DNA of 16,554 bases from Candidatus Caccocola faecipullorum (lineage in GTDB: Bacteria > Synergistota > Synergistia > Synergistales > Synergistaceae), in assembly GCA_018716365.1 (NCBI GenBank), contig DVKA01000030.1, forward strand, positions 1 to 16,554, read 5' to 3'. Below the pieces are notes generated by a model. The model had not been told where the DNA came from. It saw nothing but the letters and a program-made list of their open reading frames with translations, and searched no databases. Positions 1-7,092 of the stretch are shown here, in pieces (position 1 is the first letter of the stretch; each line of letters starts with the position of its first letter). The position numbers and the translations under genes were made by a program.

Positions 1-672
1 GCCGTGCCTGTGATGCTCGGATATTTCGCAGTTTCGTTCACGCTCGGCATCGCGGCGAAGAACGCGGGGCTCACGCCCTTTCAGGCTTTTCTGAGCTCGC
101 TGACGCAGGCCTCGTCGACGGGGCAGTTCGCGGGATACATGATGATTTCCTCGTGCGCCTCCTACGCCGCCGTCGCGCTGATGATTTTGGTCGCGAACGC
201 GCGCTATATGCTGATGTCCTGCGCTATGAGCCAGAAGCTCGCGCCGGGCACGCCGCTGCGCCACCGCCTTGCGATCGCGGCATATCTGACGGACGAGATT
301 TTCGGCCTCTCCGTCACGAAGCCCGCGCCCGTGAACCCGTATTACAGCTACGGCATGGCGGCCTGCGCGGTTCCTGGATGGTCGCTCGGCACTCTGCTCG
401 GCGTCGTCGCTGGCAACGTGCTGCCGGTCAACGTCGTAGACGCGCTCTCGGCGGGAATCTTCGGCATGTTCATCGCGGTCATCGTGCCGCCCGCGCGCGG
501 CGACAGGACGCTCGCGCTGCTCATCGCAGTATCTATGGCGGCGAGCTTCATCTTCTCGCGCTTCAATTTCCTTGATATCTCAAGCGGCACGAGGACGATA
601 ATCCTCACGATTGCGATTGCGGGCGCTGCGGCGTTCCTCTTCCCGCTCAAGGAGGAGGCCTCCGATGAATAA
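1..672 (+). CDS. azlC: AzlC family branched-chain amino acid export permease (5' end missing)
   Basis: This is the large subunit of an AzlC/AzlD-type permease in the cytoplasmic membrane; characterised relatives export branched-chain amino acids or their analogues. The frame is open from the first base and 223 residues are visible. The first visible residues (PVMLGYFAVSFTLGI) match the conserved first membrane segment of AzlC, which normally has some 15-25 residues ahead of it, so the true start lies upstream and the in-frame GTG at base 4 is probably internal. Other family features are the polar stretch around QASSTGQFAGY, the LMILVANARYMLMS segment, and DEIFGLSVTK near residue 100. Several hydrophobic membrane segments follow to the C-terminus. 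Its last 8 bases overlap azlD, which points to translational coupling. The substrate is inferred from the family only. Confidence 0.88.
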   Translation, partial: AVPVMLGYFAVSFTLGIAAKNAGLTPFQAFLSSLTQASSTGQFAGYMMISSCASYAAVALMILVANARYMLMSCAMSQKLAPGTPLRHRLAIAAYLTDEIFGLSVTKPAPVNPYYSYGMAACAVPGWSLGTLLGVVAGNVLPVNVVDALSAGIFGMFIAVIVPPARGDRTLALLIAVSMAASFIFSRFNFLDISSGTRTIILTIAIAGAAAFLFPLKEEASDE

Positions 673-970
673 AGAAGTCTACGTTTATCTGTTCGTCATG
701 GCGGCGGTGACGTACCTCATCCGCGTGCTGCCGCTCACCGTGATACGCGGCGAGATAAAGAACAAGCGCGTGCGCGCCTTCCTGCACTACGTGCCGTACG
801 TGACGCTCGCCGTCATGACCTTCCCCGCGATCATGGAGTCTACGGGCAGCCAGGCCGCGGGCCTCGCCGCGCTTGCAGCGGGAGCCGCGCTCGCATGGTT
901 CGGCGGCAGCCTCTTCCAGGTCGCCGTCCTCTGCTGCGCCGTCGTCTTTGCGGTGAATATGTTTATGTAA
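665..970 (+). CDS. azlD: AzlD family branched-chain amino acid transport subunit
   Basis: This is the small partner of AzlC, a membrane protein of 101 residues, which is the usual size for the family. The start is set by ATG 665 (MNKEVYVYLFVMAAVTYLI), preceded by a strong AAGGAGGAGG at 649-658. A longer in-frame reading upstream would add an arginine-rich stretch that is simply azlC sequence in another frame. Three to four hydrophobic segments are visible: residues about 5-22, 40-55, 65-85 and 85-101. The conserved RVLPLTVI and the YVPYVTLAVMTFP region fit AzlD. The gene starts inside azlC, so the two subunits are probably made in balanced amounts. The convergent LysR-type gene ends 23 bases after it. 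Confidence 0.9.
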   Translation: MNKEVYVYLFVMAAVTYLIRVLPLTVIRGEIKNKRVRAFLHYVPYVTLAVMTFPAIMESTGSQAAGLAALAAGAALAWFGGSLFQVAVLCCAVVFAVNMFM

Positions 971-997
971 AATCCTCCCGCGCCGCTGCGGTTTTAC
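967..997. terminator. Probable bidirectional terminator between azlD and the LysR-type gene
   Basis: An inverted repeat GTAAAA (967-972) / TTTTAC (992-997) encloses an inner stem CCGC (978-981) / GCGG (988-991). The left side has a five-base bulge, TCCTC. Each strand therefore reads a GC stem followed by a short U-rich run. The azlD stop (968-970) and the LysR-type stop (996-994) both sit inside the arms. The stem is modest and the U runs are short, so efficiency is uncertain. Confidence 0.5.
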
Positions 998-1968
998 CCT
1001 TCCGCCGTCTTTGCGCTTTCGCGCGGGAGCTTCGCCCTTTTCATGAATTCTATGAAGTCGCGCTGTATTTGGGTAAGGCCGCCGGATTTTTTGTAGGAGA
1101 GGTAAATGTTGCGCTCCGACTCCGGGCTGTCGATGCGGTAGAAAAAGACCTTGTCCGTCGGCGGCAGGCAGTCGAGCAGAGCGTCGCGCACGAAGGCGAT
1201 GCCCTTGCCCTCGCATGCGAGATAATATGCCGTCATCATCTGTTCGAGGTACATCGAGACCTTCGGCGCGAAGCCGGCGCGGCGGCATATCGCCATTGCG
1301 CGGCGGTGCAGGTCGTTCCATTTTGTCAGTATCAGAAATTCCTCGCCCGCGAAGCGCTCCGGCGGCGCGGCGGGCTTGCGCGGGCCGCCCTTGCGCGACG
1401 CCGCGAGCTCCTCGAACGTGCAGCGGTATTCCTCAAGCTCGCCGTTTATCGCGAAGGCCGCGGGAACGGCCAGGATTATTTCCTCCGTCGTCCACACGGC
1501 GGACTCGAAAATATTTTTGTCCGGCGGCTCCGCCTCGAGCATGAAGTCGAGGCTCCCGTCCTTGAGCTTCTCAGAGAGCGCGACGCTGCTGCCCTCGGAG
1601 AGCGTCACGACGACGCTGCCGTGCTCCTTGCGAAATTCCCCGACGATGTCGGGCAGCACGTAGGAGCAGAAGAACATCGAGCTGCCGACGCGCAGGCTCG
1701 CGGGGCCGCCGCCCGCGAGCTCCGCGAGGTGCGCGCGCATCTCGCGCTCTATCTCCATTATCTTTTCCGCTGATTTTATGTAATATTCTCCGGCTTCGGT
1801 GAGCGAGACGGGGCTCGTGCTGCGGTTGAAGAGCGGCAGGCCGAGCTCCTGCTCGACGCGCTTGACCGCGGCGGAGAGCGACGGCTGCGAGATGAAGAGC
1901 CGCCGCGCCGCTTTCGAAAAGCTCCGCTCTTTATATACCGCGTAGATGTATTCGATGTCCTTGAGCAA
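994..1968 (-). CDS. LysR family transcriptional regulator
   Basis: A 324-residue LysR-type regulator. An N-terminal winged helix-turn-helix covers about residues 1-60 (SFSKAARRLFISQPSLSAAV is the recognition region; ELGLPLFNRS follows). A coiled linker helix comes next, and an effector-binding domain runs from about residue 88 to 305. I chose the TTG start at 1968 because a strong GGGAGGAGG lies just upstream with normal spacing. The in-frame GTG/ATG-type start at 2004 would translate that ribosome binding site as a run of glycines and add a 12-residue tail ahead of the conserved LKDIEYIYAVYKERSF. The gene diverges from the aminotransferase at 2125 and converges with azlCD, so either or both may be targets. 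The effector is unknown. As is typical for the family, it probably also represses itself through the operator in the shared intergenic region. Confidence 0.9.
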   Translation of the reverse strand: MLKDIEYIYAVYKERSFSKAARRLFISQPSLSAAVKRVEQELGLPLFNRSTSPVSLTEAGEYYIKSAEKIMEIEREMRAHLAELAGGGPASLRVGSSMFFCSYVLPDIVGEFRKEHGSVVVTLSEGSSVALSEKLKDGSLDFMLEAEPPDKNIFESAVWTTEEIILAVPAAFAINGELEEYRCTFEELAASRKGGPRKPAAPPERFAGEEFLILTKWNDLHRRAMAICRRAGFAPKVSMYLEQMMTAYYLACEGKGIAFVRDALLDCLPPTDKVFFYRIDSPESERNIYLSYKKSGGLTQIQRDFIEFMKRAKLPRESAKTAEG

Positions 1969-1986
1969 CGCGCCGCCTCCTCCCGC

Positions 1987-2024
1987 CGTTATAGGAACAG
2001 CCATATAACGTTATACGCGCATAA
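1987..2024. promoter_or_regulatory. Candidate LysR-type operator in the divergent intergenic region
   Basis: TATAACGTTATA at 2004-2015 is a perfect 12-bp palindrome. Its half CGTTATA recurs at 1987-1993, 22 bp (two helical turns) from the copy at 2009-2015. TTAT-N6-ATAA at 2011-2024 also gives the T-N11-A pattern of LysR boxes. The palindrome covers the predicted -10 of the regulator gene and lies just upstream of the aminotransferase -35. That is the layout expected for autorepression plus divergent activation. Binding is inferred. Confidence 0.5.
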
Positions 2025-2038
2025 GTATTTTACAGCAA
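2010..2038 (-). promoter_or_regulatory. Predicted promoter of the LysR-type gene
   Basis: On the minus strand TTGCTG (2038-2033) and TATAAC (2015-2010) are 17 bp apart. The -10 overlaps the TATAACGTTATA palindrome. The -35 overlaps the -35 of the opposite promoter, so the two polymerases would compete. Confidence 0.5.
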
Positions 2039-2057
2039 GGCGGCGTTTCACTAACAT
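2029..2057 (+). promoter_or_regulatory. Predicted promoter of the aminotransferase/FAH operon
   Basis: TTTACA (2029-2034) and TAACAT (2052-2057) are separated by 17 bp. The -10 is weak (four of six consensus bases), which is usual for an activator-dependent LysR target. An alternative -10, CATAAT at 2055-2060, would have an overlong 20-bp spacer. Confidence 0.45.
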
Positions 2058-2124
2058 AATGACGGAATAAGAGGAAAAGCGAAATTTTCGGAAACGCCGT
2101 GATTCAAGGAAAGGGGAATGAAAT

Positions 2125-3306
2125 ATGAGAGATTTCACCGCCGCGAGGGTCGGGGCGCTCGCGCCGTCGGGAATACGCAAGGTCAACGAAAAGGCGCTCG
2201 CGATGGAGCGCGCGGGGGAGCGCGTCATTCATTTTGAAATAGGCCGCCCGGACTTCGACACGCCCGCCTACATAAAAGAGGCGGCGGCCAAGAGCCTGCG
2301 CGGCGGCGAGGTGTTCTACACCTCGAACTTCGGCATGACGGAGCTGCGCGAGGCGATAGCCGAGAGGCTGCGCGCGGCGAACGGCATCCCGTGCGCGGCG
2401 GAGAACGTGCTCGTGACGGCGGGGCTGTCGGAGGCGGTCTTCGACCTGCTCTGCACGGTGCTCGACGAGGGCGACGAGCTGCTGATACCCGACCCGGTCT
2501 GGATAAATTATCTGAACGTCCCCGCGCTCTTCGGCGCGAAGCCCGTTTCCTACTCGCTGACCGAGGAAAACGGCTTCGAGCCGAGCGTTGAGGAGATGCG
2601 CGCGAAGATAACGCCGCGCACAAAGGCCATAGTCCTGCTCACGCCCTGCAACCCGACGGGCGGCGTGCTGTCGCGCGCGAAGCTCGAGGCGATAGCGGCG
2701 CTCGCGCAGGAGCGCGACCTGCTCGTCATCTCCGACGAAATTTACGAGCGCCTCGTCTACGACGGAGAGAAGCAGACGAGCATCGCTTCGCTGCCCGGAA
2801 TGGCGGAGCGCACCGTGACGCTCAACGGCTTCTCGAAGGCCTACTCGATGACGGGCTGGCGCATAGGTTACGCAGCCGCGCCGAAAGAGCTTATAGTCGC
2901 GATGAACAAGATACACCAGCACAACACGACCTGCGCCGCGTCCTTCGTCCAGCGCGCCGCGATAACGGCGCTGCGCGACGAAAAGGACGAGGTCGAGCTG
3001 ATGGTGCGCGAATTCCAGCGCCGACGCGACTACGCGGTCAAGGCGATAAACGACATGCCCGGCGCTGGCTGCCTCTCGCCGAAGGGCGCGTTCTACATCT
3101 TCATCAACGTCAAGGGGCTCGGACGCCCATGCGCCGAGATTGCGGAATATCTGCTTGACGAGGCGAAGATCGCGCTCGTCCCAGGCAGCGTCTTCGGCGT
3201 CAACGGCGAGGGCTATCTGCGCATGAGCTTCGCCAACAGCCTCGACAACATCGCCGAGGGCTGCGAGCGTATGAAGGCCGCTTTCGCGCGGCTCGCGGTA
3301 AAATAA
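2125..3306 (+). CDS. Pyridoxal-phosphate-dependent class I/II aminotransferase
   Basis: A 393-residue cytoplasmic fold-type I aminotransferase of the aspartate aminotransferase class, with normal length for that class. It moves an amino group between an amino acid and a 2-oxo acid. Recognisable landmarks are the N-terminal EIGRPDFDTP (about 38-47), CNPTGG with Asn176, SDEIYERL with Asp204 and Tyr207, the cofactor lysine Lys238 in NGFSKAYSMTGWRIGY, and the carboxylate-binding Arg366 in LRMSFA. The start ATG at 2125 has AAAGGGG eight bases upstream. An earlier ATG at 2118 is out of frame. The FAH-family gene follows after 20 bases with its own strong ribosome binding site, so the two form an operon. 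Control by the divergent LysR-type regulator is likely. Substrate cannot be read from sequence: aspartate, aromatic or branched amino acids are all possible. Confidence 0.92.
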   Translation: MRDFTAARVGALAPSGIRKVNEKALAMERAGERVIHFEIGRPDFDTPAYIKEAAAKSLRGGEVFYTSNFGMTELREAIAERLRAANGIPCAAENVLVTAGLSEAVFDLLCTVLDEGDELLIPDPVWINYLNVPALFGAKPVSYSLTEENGFEPSVEEMRAKITPRTKAIVLLTPCNPTGGVLSRAKLEAIAALAQERDLLVISDEIYERLVYDGEKQTSIASLPGMAERTVTLNGFSKAYSMTGWRIGYAAAPKELIVAMNKIHQHNTTCAASFVQRAAITALRDEKDEVELMVREFQRRRDYAVKAINDMPGAGCLSPKGAFYIFINVKGLGRPCAEIAEYLLDEAKIALVPGSVFGVNGEGYLRMSFANSLDNIAEGCERMKAAFARLAVK

Positions 3307-3326
3307 ACCCAAGGAGGTTCATATAG

Positions 3327-4232
3327 ATGAGATTGGCGACATTCCGCAAATGGAACGTGGAGCGCGCCGGGCTCGTGACGAAGAGCGGCCTGCTGCCGCT
3401 GACGGCGCTCGGCCTGCGCGCGGGCTTCGAGCCCGAGGGCGAGATACTCCCGCTCATAGAGAAGGAGCAGCTCGAACCGCTCACCGAGTGGTACAACGCG
3501 GGCGGCAAGGCCGAGGCCGAGGCGCTCGCCGAAAAAGAGGCCATCCCCTACAACGAAGTGGTCTACGGCCCGCTCTACAGGAACCCGCAGAGAATCTTCG
3601 GCATCGGCCTCAACTACAAGGACCACGCGGGCGACCTCGGCGAGAAGACGCCGCAGGTCTTCCCCGGAAGCTTCTACAAGCCCGCCTCGTGCATAGCCGG
3701 CCCCGGCGACGAGATAAAAATCCCCGCGCTGCCCGAGGCGCAGAAGACGACCGCGGAGGGCGAGCTCGGCGTCATCATCGGCAAAAAATGCAAGTTCATC
3801 GAAGAGAAGGACTGGCTCAAATACGTCGCGGGCTACACGACGATACTCGACATGACCGAAGAATCTATACTGCGCCTCAACCCGCGCTATCTGACCATCG
3901 TCAAGGGATTCGACACCTTCTTCACCTTCGGCCCGCAGCTCGTGACGCCGGACGAAATTCCCGACGTCTCGGTGCTCGAAGTGGCGACCGTCCACAACGG
4001 CGAAATCCACGCGAAGAACACCGTCTCGAACATGACCTTCAGCCCATCGCACCTCGTCGCGCTCGTTTCGCACATGCAGGGCTGGCTCCCCGGCGACATC
4101 CTCTCGACCGGAACGCCGCGCGCGGTGCACATCCAGGACGGCGACACAGCCGAGTGCCGCATCACGGGCCCAGACGGCTTCTCCTTCGAACCGCTCGTCA
4201 ATCCGGTTGTCGACCTTAAGGTCAGAAAATAA
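3327..4232 (+). CDS. Fumarylacetoacetate hydrolase (FAH) family protein
   Basis: A 301-residue enzyme of the FAH / 2-oxopent-4-enoate hydratase / oxaloacetate decarboxylase-tautomerase superfamily. These enzymes use a divalent metal to act on 2-oxo acids. After a divergent N-terminal domain (1-80), the catalytic fold starts at RIFGIGLNYKDHAGD (89-103). Metal ligands are probably Glu144 and Glu146 in TAEGELGVIIGK and Asp175 in ILDMTEES. KGFDTFFTFGP (193-203) and STGTP (260-264) are family signatures. ATG 3327 has an AAGGAGG nine bases upstream. It is the second gene of the aminotransferase operon, so it likely acts on the oxo acid that enzyme makes or uses. The NDVSARD-type loop of hydrolytic members is not obvious here, which leaves hydrolase, decarboxylase and tautomerase all open. 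Confidence 0.87.
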   Translation: MRLATFRKWNVERAGLVTKSGLLPLTALGLRAGFEPEGEILPLIEKEQLEPLTEWYNAGGKAEAEALAEKEAIPYNEVVYGPLYRNPQRIFGIGLNYKDHAGDLGEKTPQVFPGSFYKPASCIAGPGDEIKIPALPEAQKTTAEGELGVIIGKKCKFIEEKDWLKYVAGYTTILDMTEESILRLNPRYLTIVKGFDTFFTFGPQLVTPDEIPDVSVLEVATVHNGEIHAKNTVSNMTFSPSHLVALVSHMQGWLPGDILSTGTPRAVHIQDGDTAECRITGPDGFSFEPLVNPVVDLKVRK

Positions 4233-4289
4233 GCGCCGGTCGGACGGCTTAATGCGCGGGCTCCGCATCTGCGCGCGCCCCGCGCTTAT
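4229..4289. repeat. Nested inverted repeat after the aminotransferase/FAH operon
   Basis: An outer 8-bp inverted repeat, ATAAGCGC (4229-4236) and GCGCTTAT (4282-4289), encloses a smaller hairpin ATGCG (4252-4256) / CGCAT (4264-4268). The left arm includes the stop codon of the FAH gene. No U run follows, so a classical intrinsic terminator is not supported. It could protect the 3' end of the mRNA or be chance in GC-rich DNA. Confidence 0.35.
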
Positions 4290-4307
4290 CGTCTCTGCGC
4301 CCCAGTA

Positions 4308-4335
4308 TTGACCGCCTGCGTAAATATGTTATAGT
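4308..4335 (+). promoter_or_regulatory. Predicted promoter of the EamA/DMT permease gene
   Basis: TTGACC (4308-4313) and TATAGT (4330-4335) are 16 bp apart, each one base from consensus. Transcription would begin near 4342, giving a leader of about 40 bases. A ribosome binding site (AAAGGGTGGG) lies before ATG 4380. Confidence 0.7.
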
Positions 4336-4379
4336 CTGCATTAATTGCGCCTAGGCGCTGATTTGCAAAGGGTGGGAAA

Positions 4380-5285
4380 ATGAAGCTCAACAACTATTGG
4401 CGCGGCGCGGCGCTCGCGCTTTCCGCCGCCGTCTGCTGGGGGATTATCAGCCCGGTTGCGAAGGTGCTCGCCGCGGCCGGAATAGATTTGATGACCGTCA
4501 TGGTTTTTCGTTCGCTCTTCACGCTCGTCGCTTCCGGCCTTTTTCTTGCTTTCTGCGAGGGGCGCGAAGCTTTTTGTTTCGACGTTGAGCACAGGCGTTT
4601 CTATATAATTTCCGGGATTCTCTCCGTCGCCTTCGCAGGCGGCGGGTTCCTGACCTCGCTTGAATATCTTTCAGTGCCGGAGGCCCTCGTCATTCACTAC
4701 ACGTTCCCGCTCGCCGCCATCGCGGGGTCGCTCTATATAACGCACGAGCGGCCGACTGCGCTTCAGTGTCTGGCCGGCGTCCTCATAGTATGCGGCGTTT
4801 TCATCGGCATGGGCGGCAGCGTGGAGGCGATGCTGAATATTTCGCTTCCCGGCCTTTTCTGGGGGCTGCTCGCGGTCGTCGGTATGTCGGGGCAGGCGCT
4901 CGTCACGCGCCGTTTTTCACTCCGGCATAAGGTGGACGAGTTCCGGCTGCTGTTTTTCTCGAACGCCGTCGGCCTCGTGCTGCTCTTCGTCTTCAAGACT
5001 TTCTGGTACGGCTGGGGAGACCTCGCCAATTTCACGATAACGCGCTTTTCGCTCATGACTTTGCAGGCTTTTACGGGCAGTTTCGTCGCATACGGCGTTT
5101 TCTTCGCCGCGCTGAAATATATCCCAGCAGCTATGACGAGCCTGCTCTGCACGATGGAGATAGTCGTCGCCGTCGTCCTTACCGCGGTCTTCGTCCATCA
5201 GGTCCCGTCCGTCCACGAGGTCATAGGCTGCGCGCTGATCCTTGTGGCGATAGCGTGCACGGCCGTGCCTGCGCGGCATAGATAA
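4380..5285 (+). CDS. EamA/DMT superfamily permease
   Basis: A 301-residue inner-membrane protein of the drug/metabolite transporter superfamily. Ten hydrophobic segments are arranged as two EamA repeats, about residues 8-143 and 155-295. The first repeat opens with AALALSAAVCWGIISPVAKVL, in which the WG plus small-residue pattern is typical. LEYLSVPEALVIHYTFPL in repeat one and LKYIPAAMTSLLCTMEIVVAV in repeat two are the paired conserved helices. Members move amino acids, metabolites or drugs, usually outward; the substrate here is unknown. The gene stands alone with its own promoter and ends 14 bases before the convergent radical SAM gene, with no clear terminator between them. Confidence 0.88.
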   Translation: MKLNNYWRGAALALSAAVCWGIISPVAKVLAAAGIDLMTVMVFRSLFTLVASGLFLAFCEGREAFCFDVEHRRFYIISGILSVAFAGGGFLTSLEYLSVPEALVIHYTFPLAAIAGSLYITHERPTALQCLAGVLIVCGVFIGMGGSVEAMLNISLPGLFWGLLAVVGMSGQALVTRRFSLRHKVDEFRLLFFSNAVGLVLLFVFKTFWYGWGDLANFTITRFSLMTLQAFTGSFVAYGVFFAALKYIPAAMTSLLCTMEIVVAVVLTAVFVHQVPSVHEVIGCALILVAIACTAVPARHR

Positions 5286-5299
5286 CCGCTTCCGCAAAT

Positions 5300-6091
5300 T
5301 TAGAAAAATATCGAGAATTTAACGCCGCGCGCGCGGCATTCGCCTTCGGCTTCGGCCCGCAGCGCGCGCCAGTATGCGCGGTCGCCTTCGTCGTATATGC
5401 GCCGGTAGAGCGGCGCGAGGCCGGGGCGTATTGTTTTTACGAAGTTCAGGATTTTATCCCTGTTGCCGGCGCGCAGGTTGAGCGTGTCGAATGTCATCGA
5501 CGAAGCGAAGGGCGCGCAGGCTTTTATGATTTCAGCGCAGTCCGTGATTCCCGGAAAGATTGGCGCGGCCATGACGCCGACCTCGACGCCCGCGTTCTTC
5601 AGCGTTTCCATGGCGGCGAGCTTCTTCGCGGGGCTTGAGGCGTGTGGCTCGGCGCGGCGGCGGAATCCGTCGTCAAGCGAGCTGAACGAGAAGACGGCCT
5701 TGACGCGCGGAAATTCTTTGAAAATATCAGCGTCGCGCGAAACGAGCGCGGATTTCGTGATTATCACAATGTCGGGCCGCGCCGGTATGAGCGAGCGCAG
5801 CAGCGCGCGCGTGACGCCGGAGCGCTCTTCGTATGGATTGTATGCGTCCGTCATCGACGAGAAGAGGACGCTTCGCCGGTAGAGCTTCGCCAAGTCGAGC
5901 GGGGATGCGGGACATTTCACGTCGAGATACGAACCCCACGGCTCGCCGCGCTCCGCGGCGCCGCGCATACACGAGGCGTAGCAGTAGACGCAGCCGTGCG
6001 GGCAGCCGGCGTATGGGTTTATCACGAAGTCGGTCCCGAGCTTCGTCGGCGAGAGCAGGCTTTTGACTTTAACGTATCTGACGACGACCAT
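5300..6091 (-). CDS. Radical SAM protein of the SplB-like/Rv2578c-like group
   Basis: A 263-residue radical S-adenosylmethionine enzyme. The [4Fe-4S] motif is Cys30-x3-Cys34-x2-Cys37 in AGCPHGCVYCYASCMRG. Further landmarks are the early NPYAGC, SSMTDAYNPYEE about 50 residues later, the strand IVIITKSAL, and FSFSSLDDGFRRRAEPHA. These resemble the short spore-photoproduct-lyase-like radical SAM proteins whose function is mostly unknown. There is no SPASM or other added cluster domain: the C-terminus (GECRARGVKFSIFF) has one extra cysteine only. ATG 6091 is preceded by GGAAAGG nine bases upstream. It is transcribed alone from the promoter at 6139-6171, divergently from the amidohydrolase gene. 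DNA photoproduct repair should not be assumed. Confidence 0.85.
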   Translation of the reverse strand: MVVVRYVKVKSLLSPTKLGTDFVINPYAGCPHGCVYCYASCMRGAAERGEPWGSYLDVKCPASPLDLAKLYRRSVLFSSMTDAYNPYEERSGVTRALLRSLIPARPDIVIITKSALVSRDADIFKEFPRVKAVFSFSSLDDGFRRRAEPHASSPAKKLAAMETLKNAGVEVGVMAAPIFPGITDCAEIIKACAPFASSMTFDTLNLRAGNRDKILNFVKTIRPGLAPLYRRIYDEGDRAYWRALRAEAEGECRARGVKFSIFF

Positions 6092-6138
6092 GCGCCACGG
6101 CCTTTCCGCGCCGTCCGCGCGGCGGCGCTTTTTCCATG

Positions 6139-6171
6139 ATTATACGCCGCGGGCGGGGAGTTTTGGAGAAA
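6139..6171 (-). promoter_or_regulatory. Predicted promoter of the radical SAM gene
   Basis: On the minus strand a perfect TATAAT (6144-6139) lies 17 bp after TCCAAA, the end of TTTCTCCAAA (6171-6162). The -35 is not sigma70-like. The same 10-mer sits at the equivalent place in front of the MFS gene (12280-12271), 18 bp from its TATAAT. Both predicted leaders are close to 40 bases. Confidence 0.55.
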
Positions 6172-6199
6172 GCGCGGACACGCGTGCCGCGCGCAGTTG

Positions 6200-6208
6200 T
6201 GCTATGAT
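6200..6208 (+). promoter_or_regulatory. Possible extended -10 promoter of the amidohydrolase gene
   Basis: TGCTATGAT at 6200-6208 is an extended -10 (TG, one base, TATGAT). No convincing -35 lies 16-18 bp upstream. It would give a leader of about 23 bases before ATG 6238. Confidence 0.4.
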
Positions 6209-6237
6209 TCTGTAAAATCTGATAAGGACGGAGCAGA

Positions 6238-7077
6238 ATGAAAATCATAGATTCCCACGTACATATATATCCAGAATTTCTCAGAAAAGAGCGCGACAGG
6301 ATCGCGGCGCGCGAGCCGTGGTTCGAGCTGCTCACTTCGTCGAAGGTGCAGAAATGGGGGACGGCGGAGGAGCTTGTGGCGGCGATGGACGAAGTCGGGA
6401 TAGAAAGCTCGCTCGTCACTACGTTCGCCTTCCGCGACCAGGGGCTCTGCCGCGAGATGAACGACTACGTGCTCGACGCGGCGCGGCGCTGGCCCGGGCG
6501 GATTCTGCCGCTCGCTGTCGTCTCGCCCGCGCGCATGGGCACGCTTGAAGAGGCGGAACGCGCCTTCGACGCGGGGGCGCTCGGCCTCGGCGAGCTTTTC
6601 CCCGACGGTCAGGGTTTCGACCTCGCCTCGCCCGCGTGGCTGCGCGATCTGTGCGCGCTCTGCGAAGCGCGGGATAAATTTATGCTCTTCCACACGGCCG
6701 AGCAGGCGGGACACCAGTACGCGGGCAAGGGCGCTTACGGCGCGCGCGAGGCCGCGGCCTTCTGCCGCAATTTCCCGACGACGCGCGTAATCTTCGCGCA
6801 CTTCGGCGGCGGCCTCTGGGCCTTCGAGGCTATGCCGGAGATGCGGCTGCTGCTGCAAAACGCGCGCTACGACACAGCGGCGTGGCCGTGGCTCTACGGG
6901 CCGGAAATCCTCGACGCGATCTTCGCCATAGGCGCGGGCGACAAAATATTCTTCGGCTCCGACTGGCCCATACTCGGCTTATCACGTTACGAAAAGCTAG
7001 CTGCGCAGACGAAGCTCTCCAATAAGGACAAGGAAAAGCTATTCGGCGGAAACGTCCGCGAATTCCTCGGAATCTGA
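6238..7077 (+). CDS. Amidohydrolase family metal-dependent hydrolase
   Basis: A 279-residue TIM-barrel enzyme of the amidohydrolase superfamily, in the amidohydrolase-2/decarboxylase-like group (COG2159 type). The metal-site landmarks are in order. DSHVHI gives His7 and His9 on strand one, GLGELFP gives Glu119, LFHTAEQAGHQ gives His152, FAHFGGG gives His188, and FGSDWP gives Asp242. The C-terminal KEKLFGGNVREFLGI is the usual closing helix of the group. ATG 6238 follows GGACGGAGC. The gene diverges from the radical SAM gene and is closed off by a strong terminator at 7093-7130, so it is monocistronic. Reaction type (hydrolysis or decarboxylation) and substrate cannot be told from sequence. 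Confidence 0.88.
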   Translation: MKIIDSHVHIYPEFLRKERDRIAAREPWFELLTSSKVQKWGTAEELVAAMDEVGIESSLVTTFAFRDQGLCREMNDYVLDAARRWPGRILPLAVVSPARMGTLEEAERAFDAGALGLGELFPDGQGFDLASPAWLRDLCALCEARDKFMLFHTAEQAGHQYAGKGAYGAREAAAFCRNFPTTRVIFAHFGGGLWAFEAMPEMRLLLQNARYDTAAWPWLYGPEILDAIFAIGAGDKIFFGSDWPILGLSRYEKLAAQTKLSNKDKEKLFGGNVREFLGI

Positions 7078-7092
7078 CGAACTCCCAAACAG

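Noticed and set aside
4..6. GTG as the start of azlC
   Set aside because: The conserved first membrane segment is already under way at this point and the frame is open to the window edge, so the gene is better read as truncated.
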